From JAAZBG01 sp964390065 (GTDB lineage Bacteria; Fibrobacterota; Chitinivibrionia; Chitinivibrionales; Chitinispirillaceae): DNA of 8,815 bases. Position numbers and translations under genes: made by a program. Of this stretch, positions 6,601 to 8,815 are shown piece after piece (position 1 is the first letter of the stretch; every line of letters begins with the position of its first letter). Under the pieces are notes generated by a model, which saw nothing but the letters and a program-made list of their open reading frames with translations, ran no database searches and was not told the origin of the DNA. The stretch covers positions 1 to 8,815 of the forward strand of contig CAYMGX010000153.1 of the NCBI GenBank assembly GCA_964390065.1, in the 5' to 3' direction.

Positions 6601-6607
6601 TTGCACC
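6585..6607 (+). repeat. Inverted terminal repeat, left end of unit 1
   Basis: A 23-base element starting GTTATTCGATG and ending TTGTTTTGCACC. It matches the reverse complement of 7162-7184 at 19 of 23 positions, including the whole 12-base TTGTTTTGCACC. It marks the left end of the unit holding the unknown protein. Confidence 0.7.
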
Positions 6608-6630
6608 CTCTTTGCCCGCATCTTCATTTT

Positions 6631-7122
6631 TTATGATTTTACCTTTTTATTAGCCCCATATTCAATAGCTTTTAATAAAGCAAAATAAGGTGTAATAATT
6701 TCATTTGGAAAATTATCAATATCATTAAACACACTTAACAACTTCTGAAGTGCATAATTTAAAACGACATTACTTTTAATAAAATCTATTTTTTTAAAAT
6801 CCAATTTGTCTTCATGTTTGCGTTCTTTATTATACAAATCAATAAAATCCATAAATAACTTTTGATTCTTAGCAATTTGCCCAGTACTTATAGTATCAAT
6901 ATCTATTTTCAATAATTCTGTATAGGCATAATAAATTACAAAAATAGACTCCAAAATTTCTTCAGTAATATTTCTGGTATAACCGTGCATTTCAAATGCA
7001 TAAATCATTGCTGTAAAGCTTGGTTGCTTTTTATTTATCTTTCTGGATTGATTTTCCAATACTGTCAATTCATTATTATGAAAAAACATGATTGATTTGT
7101 GTATTAATTCTTCTGTTAACAT
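6631..7122 (-). CDS. Unknown helical protein in cassette unit 1
   Basis: A 163-residue protein of no family I recognise. It is rich in Lys, Ile, Asn and Phe, is probably all-helical, and has no signal peptide or clear membrane helix; the stretch LESIFVIYYAYTELL near residues 57-71 is hydrophobic and aromatic but amphipathic. The C-terminus is basic (GANKKVKS). Much lower G+C than the chromosomal genes to the left suggests transfer. AGAAAGG lies about 10 bases before the ATG. Almost the whole unit is filled by this gene, as in integron cassettes, and no own promoter is obvious. Genes in such cassettes often encode toxins, antitoxins or defence-related proteins, but nothing visible supports a specific role. 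Confidence 0.75.
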   Translation of the reverse strand: MLTEELIHKSIMFFHNNELTVLENQSRKINKKQPSFTAMIYAFEMHGYTRNITEEILESIFVIYYAYTELLKIDIDTISTGQIAKNQKLFMDFIDLYNKERKHEDKLDFKKIDFIKSNVVLNYALQKLLSVFNDIDNFPNEIITPYFALLKAIEYGANKKVKS

Positions 7123-7161
7123 TTTCTTATGCCTTTCTTCTTAGCGGGCGTCTTCTTCTTT

Positions 7162-7184
7162 GGTGCAAAACAATTTCTTATAAC
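7162..7184 (-). repeat. Inverted terminal repeat, right end of unit 1
   Basis: Reverse complement partner of 6585-6607 (19 of 23 positions). On the plus strand it ends in TCTTATAAC, the left arm of the junction B palindrome, so unit 1 and unit 2 meet here with an 8-base spacer. Confidence 0.7.
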
Positions 7185-7209
7185 GTGCCGCTGTTATAAG
7201 ATGTTGCAC
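7163..7209. repeat. Junction B: palindrome between the two units
   Basis: Perfect 9-base arms TCTTATAAC (7176-7184) and GTTATAAGA (7193-7201) flank the 8-base spacer GTGCCGCT. The outer arms GTGCAA (7163-7168) and TTGCAC (7204-7209) also pair, with an excess of about five bases on the left. Arms plus a 6-8 base centre is the usual plan of a tyrosine-recombinase core site. Folded as one strand it is a short attC-like hairpin without a variable loop. Confidence 0.75.
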
Positions 7210-7224
7210 TTGGAATTTTGCACA
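7191..7224 (+). repeat. 34-bp inverted terminal repeat, left end of unit 2
   Basis: Starts CTGTTATAAGATG and ends TTGGAATTTTGCACA. Its reverse complement equals 7976-8009 at 32 of 34 positions. It bounds the toxin-antitoxin unit on the side of junction B. Confidence 0.85.
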
Positions 7225-7233
7225 TTCTGTGTT

Positions 7234-7252
7234 TGCAAACAGGACGTTTGCA
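7234..7252. repeat. Short hairpin downstream of antitoxin gene
   Basis: The arms TGCAAAC and GTTTGCA enclose a 5-base loop (AGGAC). It lies about 30 bases past the antitoxin stop on the minus strand and may end the toxin-antitoxin transcript, but no T run follows on that strand. Confidence 0.4.
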
Positions 7253-7283
7253 CTACCATTAGTACAGTCTTTTAATTTCATTT

Positions 7284-7577
7284 TTATGCATCTGCCAATA
7301 AGTGCTTTTTTACAGCAGGCATTTCTTTCATTAATACCATTAACTTTTCAACAGGTTTTGGCATTGGGCTACGTCCTAACTCCCAATCCTGTAAAGTACG
7401 TAAATTTACTCCTACTGCTTCTGCCAAATCCTTTTGTGTCAAGCCTAATTCTTTTTTCCTCATTTCTTTCATTCGTTGTGCCCGATATAATTGCAGTTGT
7501 GCATCAGACATCATTTTTGAAACTCTGGTTCCAGTGCTTGATATTTTTGTTACTCTATATTTTTCATTCTTTTCCAT
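7284..7577 (-). CDS. Xre/HigA-type antitoxin with helix-turn-helix
   Basis: A 97-residue DNA-binding protein. The Cro/C1 helix-turn-helix spans about residues 40-72: MRKKELGLTQKDLAEAVGVNLRTLQDWELGRSPMP, with the usual LTQKDLA and recognition helix NLRTLQDWE. It has a basic N-terminal arm of about 35 residues. It is expected to neutralise the toxin encoded just upstream and to repress the shared promoter. The ATG at 7577 overlaps the toxin's end by 14 bases, with AAGGAT about 9 bases upstream, so the two are translationally coupled. Toxin first and antitoxin second is the HigBA order. The likely binding site is the palindrome at 7907-7921. Confidence 0.88.
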   Translation of the reverse strand: MEKNEKYRVTKISSTGTRVSKMMSDAQLQLYRAQRMKEMRKKELGLTQKDLAEAVGVNLRTLQDWELGRSPMPKPVEKLMVLMKEMPAVKKHLLADA

Positions 7578-7896
7578 TTATTACATCCTTGATAAAACTA
7601 TATAGCCTCTTTTTTTCTTCTTCATTTATACTTTCTTTTTCATTCTTCAAATATGCATCTAAAAACCATACTTCACCCCGAAAATCAACGTAGTAATAGA
7701 TTACTCTTGCACCACCACTTTTACCACGACTACTGACTTTTAATCTAATTTTCCTGGCTCCTCCAGTTCCTTTTTCAATTTTACCTTTTTCCGGATCAAT
7801 TAGAAGTTCATCCTGCAATTGGTAAAATTCTTCAAGAGAAGCAATTTTTTCAATCTTTTTAACAAAGTCAGGGATTTCAATAAATATTATTTCCAT
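7564..7896 (-). CDS. RelE/HigB-type toxin
   Basis: A 110-residue protein of the RelE/ParE toxin superfamily, close to the group with the signature GxxKIR...SGGxRVIYYY. Here GTGGARKIRLKVSSRGKSGGARVIYYYV (residues 43-70) is followed by WFLDAYLKNEKESINEEEKKRL. Relatives are mRNA interferases that act on ribosome-bound mRNA; whether this one cleaves RNA is not shown by sequence. The conserved positive residues of the central strand (R48, K49, R51, R64) are present and there is no frameshift, so it looks intact. The start at 7896 has no ribosome site, and the promoter's -10 ends 6 bases before it, which implies a leaderless mRNA. It is the first gene of the pair and the cassette nearest to the recombinase. 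Confidence 0.87.
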   Translation of the reverse strand: MEIIFIEIPDFVKKIEKIASLEEFYQLQDELLIDPEKGKIEKGTGGARKIRLKVSSRGKSGGARVIYYYVDFRGEVWFLDAYLKNEKESINEEEKKRLYSFIKDVINGKE

Positions 7897-7931
7897 ATTT
7901 ATAATATACGGAATATCCGTACTTTTTTCAA
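7897..7931 (-). promoter_or_regulatory. Toxin-antitoxin promoter with operator palindrome in the spacer
   Basis: Read on the minus strand: -35 TTGAAA (7926-7931), exactly 17 bases of spacer, -10 TATATT (7903-7908), then 6 bases to the toxin ATG. The 15-base palindrome TACGGA-TAT-TCCGTA (7907-7921) fills most of the spacer and touches the -10. A bound Xre-type repressor would block RNA polymerase. Transcription should begin at or next to the ATG. Confidence 0.8.
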
Positions 7932-7952
7932 GGATTATTTTTCAATTCTTTT

Positions 7953-7970
7953 CTGCCCATGGACGGGCAG
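7953..7970. repeat. Small GC hairpin near junction C
   Basis: CTGCCC and GGGCAG pair around ATGGAC, followed by CTCTTT on the plus strand. It lies upstream of the toxin promoter and inside the end of unit 2. Similar GCCCGC-type sequence occurs near 6614, 7144 and 8092, so it may belong to the junction structure rather than end a transcript. Confidence 0.45.
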
Positions 7971-7975
7971 CTCTT

Positions 7976-8009
7976 TGTGCAAAATTCCAAGTGCAATTTC
8001 TTATAACAG
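7976..8009 (-). repeat. 34-bp inverted terminal repeat, right end of unit 2
   Basis: Starts TGTGCAAAATTCC and ends TCTTATAACAG. It matches the reverse complement of 7191-7224 at 32 of 34 positions; the two differences are adjacent. It leads directly into the large hairpin of junction C. Confidence 0.85.
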
Positions 8010-8089
8010 GTTCGCCAAAGCCGAAGTGTGGTAGTAAAGCGGTGTCTTTACCGGTTTACTACCACACTTCGGCTTTGGCGTGTTGAACC
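8009..8089. repeat. Junction C: 26-bp perfect inverted repeat, attC-like
   Basis: Arms at 8013-8038 and 8055-8080 are perfect reverse complements over 26 bases (starting CGCCAAAGCCGAAG and ending CTTCGGCTTTGGCG). Beyond one G/G mismatch, CGGT and ACCG continue the stem to a 6-base loop. Outside, GGTT (8009-8012) pairs with AACC (8086-8089), with five bases bulged on the right. Read on the minus strand the outer part contains GTTCAAC, which fits the attC R'' core RYYYAAC, and GTTATAAG at the other end. Confidence 0.85.
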
Positions 8090-8091
8090 AA

Positions 8092-8107
8092 GCCCGCTCA
8101 GGCGGGC
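8092..8107. terminator. GC hairpin between junction C and recombinase leader
   Basis: GCCCGC and GCGGGC form a 6-base stem with loop TCAG, followed by AGTTT. It may insulate the recombinase from transcripts crossing the array, or be part of the recombination site. The T tail is short. Confidence 0.45.
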
Positions 8108-8138
8108 AGTTTAGCACCTTTCCTAATAAGTAAATTTA

Positions 8139-8202
8139 CCTCCTATAAAACCATTGTTCACTCATAACGAGGAACAACCATTCATTAACGTTTTACAGGA
8201 GG
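8139..8202 (+). promoter_or_regulatory. Recombinase leader: inverted repeat covering the Shine-Dalgarno
   Basis: CCTCCTATAAAAC (8139-8151) pairs with GTTTTACAGGAGG (8190-8202) with one mismatch. The right arm contains the ribosome site AGGAGG, 6 bases before the ATG. Inside, TTGTTC-A-CTC (8154-8163) pairs with GAG-GAACAA (8169-8177). The folded RNA would hide the ribosome site, so translation should be low unless the structure is opened. The same symmetry could also serve as the recombinase's own attachment site (attI-like). Confidence 0.65.
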
Positions 8203-8208
8203 CATTCT

Positions 8209-8815
8209 ATGACTGTACGTCAGGATTTCATTAATCATCTTAAACTCAGAGGGTTTAGTCAATGCACGATTGACAATTATGTTGAAAATGTTGCACAACT
8301 ATCCCGATACTTTAACACATCACCGGATAACCTTAATCACGAACATATTATCAAATACCTTCTGCACCTTCGTGATGAGCGTAAATTGCAGGTTCGCTCC
8401 ATCAATCTTCAGTTCTATAGTCTCAGAGGCTTCTACAAGGACTTTCGTAAACGCCCCGAGGTAATGGAAAATCTCAAACGAATGAAAGAACCGATCTTTG
8501 TTCCGGTCATTCTCAGCCGGGAAGAGATTCAACTGATGCTTGACAATGCAACAAACAGCAAGATCAGGGCAATTATTGCACTTATGTACTCTTCCGGTCT
8601 TCGTCTCACCGAATGCTCGTTACTCAAAATACATGATTTTGACAAAGGCCGCATGCTGATTCATATAAAAAATGCAAAAGGGGGAAAAGAACGCTACGCA
8701 GTTTACTCCACTACGGCCCAAACGTACCTGCGTCAATATTACCGTGAGTACAAACCAAAGGACTATCTCTTTGAAGGGCAGAAAGAGGGAACAGCACTTT
8801 CACGCAGAAGGTATC
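8209..8815 (+). CDS. Tyrosine recombinase, XerC/D-like (C-terminus beyond window)
   Basis: 202 residues are visible with no stop. The N-terminal SAM-like core-binding domain covers about residues 1-95 (FINHLKLRGFSQCTIDNYVENVAQLSRYF...SINLQFYSLRGFYKDF). The catalytic domain begins near ILSREEIQLML; the first catalytic arginine is R132 in SSGLRLTE, with E135, and the beta-hairpin lysine is in NAKGGKERY (K157 or K160). The rest (HxxR, H/W and the nucleophilic Tyr) lies past the window. The path from KGGKERY to YREYKPKDYLFEGQ is short, so the roughly 20-residue or longer extra IntI segment is absent at that place. A perfect AGGAGG lies 6 bases before the ATG within a hairpin. It is divergent from the two cassettes, so it is the likely enzyme for their exchange. 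Confidence 0.9.
   Translation, partial: MTVRQDFINHLKLRGFSQCTIDNYVENVAQLSRYFNTSPDNLNHEHIIKYLLHLRDERKLQVRSINLQFYSLRGFYKDFRKRPEVMENLKRMKEPIFVPVILSREEIQLMLDNATNSKIRAIIALMYSSGLRLTECSLLKIHDFDKGRMLIHIKNAKGGKERYAVYSTTAQTYLRQYYREYKPKDYLFEGQKEGTALSRRRY

Larger units (their letters stand above)
6498..8107 (-). mobile_element. Integron-like array of two cassettes bounded by palindromic sites
   Basis: Two minus-strand units lie between three foldable junctions (A, B, C). Unit 1, about 6585-7184, carries an unknown protein. Unit 2, about 7193-8007, carries a toxin-antitoxin pair. Each begins and ends with a related half-site (GTTATAAGA..TTG..TTGCAC and its reverse complement). The junctions read as RNA-like hairpins with unpaired extra bases, as attC sites do. 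A tyrosine recombinase gene starts just outside junction C and points away from the units, as intI does relative to its cassettes. Against a classical integron: half-sites are GTTATAA or GTTGTTG rather than GTTRRRY, and junction B lacks a long variable loop. Alternatives are transposon-like units with inverted termini or other recombinase-linked cassettes. Confidence 0.5.

Noticed and set aside
7229..7693. A 154-codon plus-strand frame opposite the toxin-antitoxin genes, very rich in Leu, Phe and Ser.
   Set aside because: It is the antisense shadow of AT-rich lysine and glutamate codons of the toxin and antitoxin; both of those have family motifs and a promoter.
6498..8107. A CRISPR array, prompted by repeated palindromes at spaced intervals.
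   Set aside because: The repeats are far apart (about 0.6 and 0.8 kb), differ in sequence and orientation, and enclose genes; no cas genes are visible.
6498..8107. A classical insertion sequence with its own transposase.
   Set aside because: Neither unit encodes a transposase, and no flanking direct target duplication was seen. The only recombination enzyme is the tyrosine recombinase outside the units.

Overview
The window looks like a bacterial chromosome segment of moderate G+C. Genes are compact, most have clear AGGA-type Shine-Dalgarno sites, and a small integron-like accessory region lies at the right end. Nothing in the sequence fixes the taxon. The mix of genes (dCMP deaminase next to RpiB, an ECF sigma operon with a CpxP/Spy-like protein, palindromic cassette junctions) would suit a lineage of the Fibrobacterota/Bacteroidota superphylum, but this is a low-confidence guess.

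Layout. 1-132: start of a minus-strand gene that runs off the left edge. 133-725: about 590 bases without a gene, holding two hairpins, a palindrome and the first copy of a 93-bp structured repeat. 726-2651: a plus-strand pair, a geranylgeranyl-reductase-family flavoprotein and an Sfp-type 4'-phosphopantetheinyl transferase, the latter ending inside the second copy of the repeat. 2751-3825: two minus-strand housekeeping genes, a dCMP deaminase and RpiB, with a strong hairpin between them. 4084-4818: a SAM-dependent methyltransferase. 4947-6313: a three-gene operon of ECF sigma factor, small single-pass membrane protein (probable anti-sigma) and periplasmic LTxxQ protein, closed by a clean intrinsic terminator at 6340-6372. 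In outline this matches the CnrH/CnrY/CnrX type of envelope or metal sensing.

6498-8815: an integron-like region. Two AT-rich units on the minus strand, one with a protein of unknown function and one with a HigB/HigA-type toxin-antitoxin pair, are bounded by palindromic junctions (A at 6498-6600, B at 7163-7209, C at 8009-8089). The junctions share GTTAT...TTGCAC half-sites. A tyrosine recombinase starts at 8209, divergent from the units, behind a long inverted repeat that covers its Shine-Dalgarno. A recombinase facing away from a row of promoter-poor or toxin-antitoxin cassettes separated by foldable sites is the plan of an integron. However, the visible part of the recombinase is XerC/D-like, without an IntI-specific insertion, and the half-sites do not match the classical GTTRRRY core.

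The most interesting items are the cassette-like array with its XerC/D-type recombinase, the SD-sequestering leader, the toxin-antitoxin promoter with an operator in its spacer and no room for a leader, and the structured repeat that supplies the stop codon of the phosphopantetheinyl transferase.
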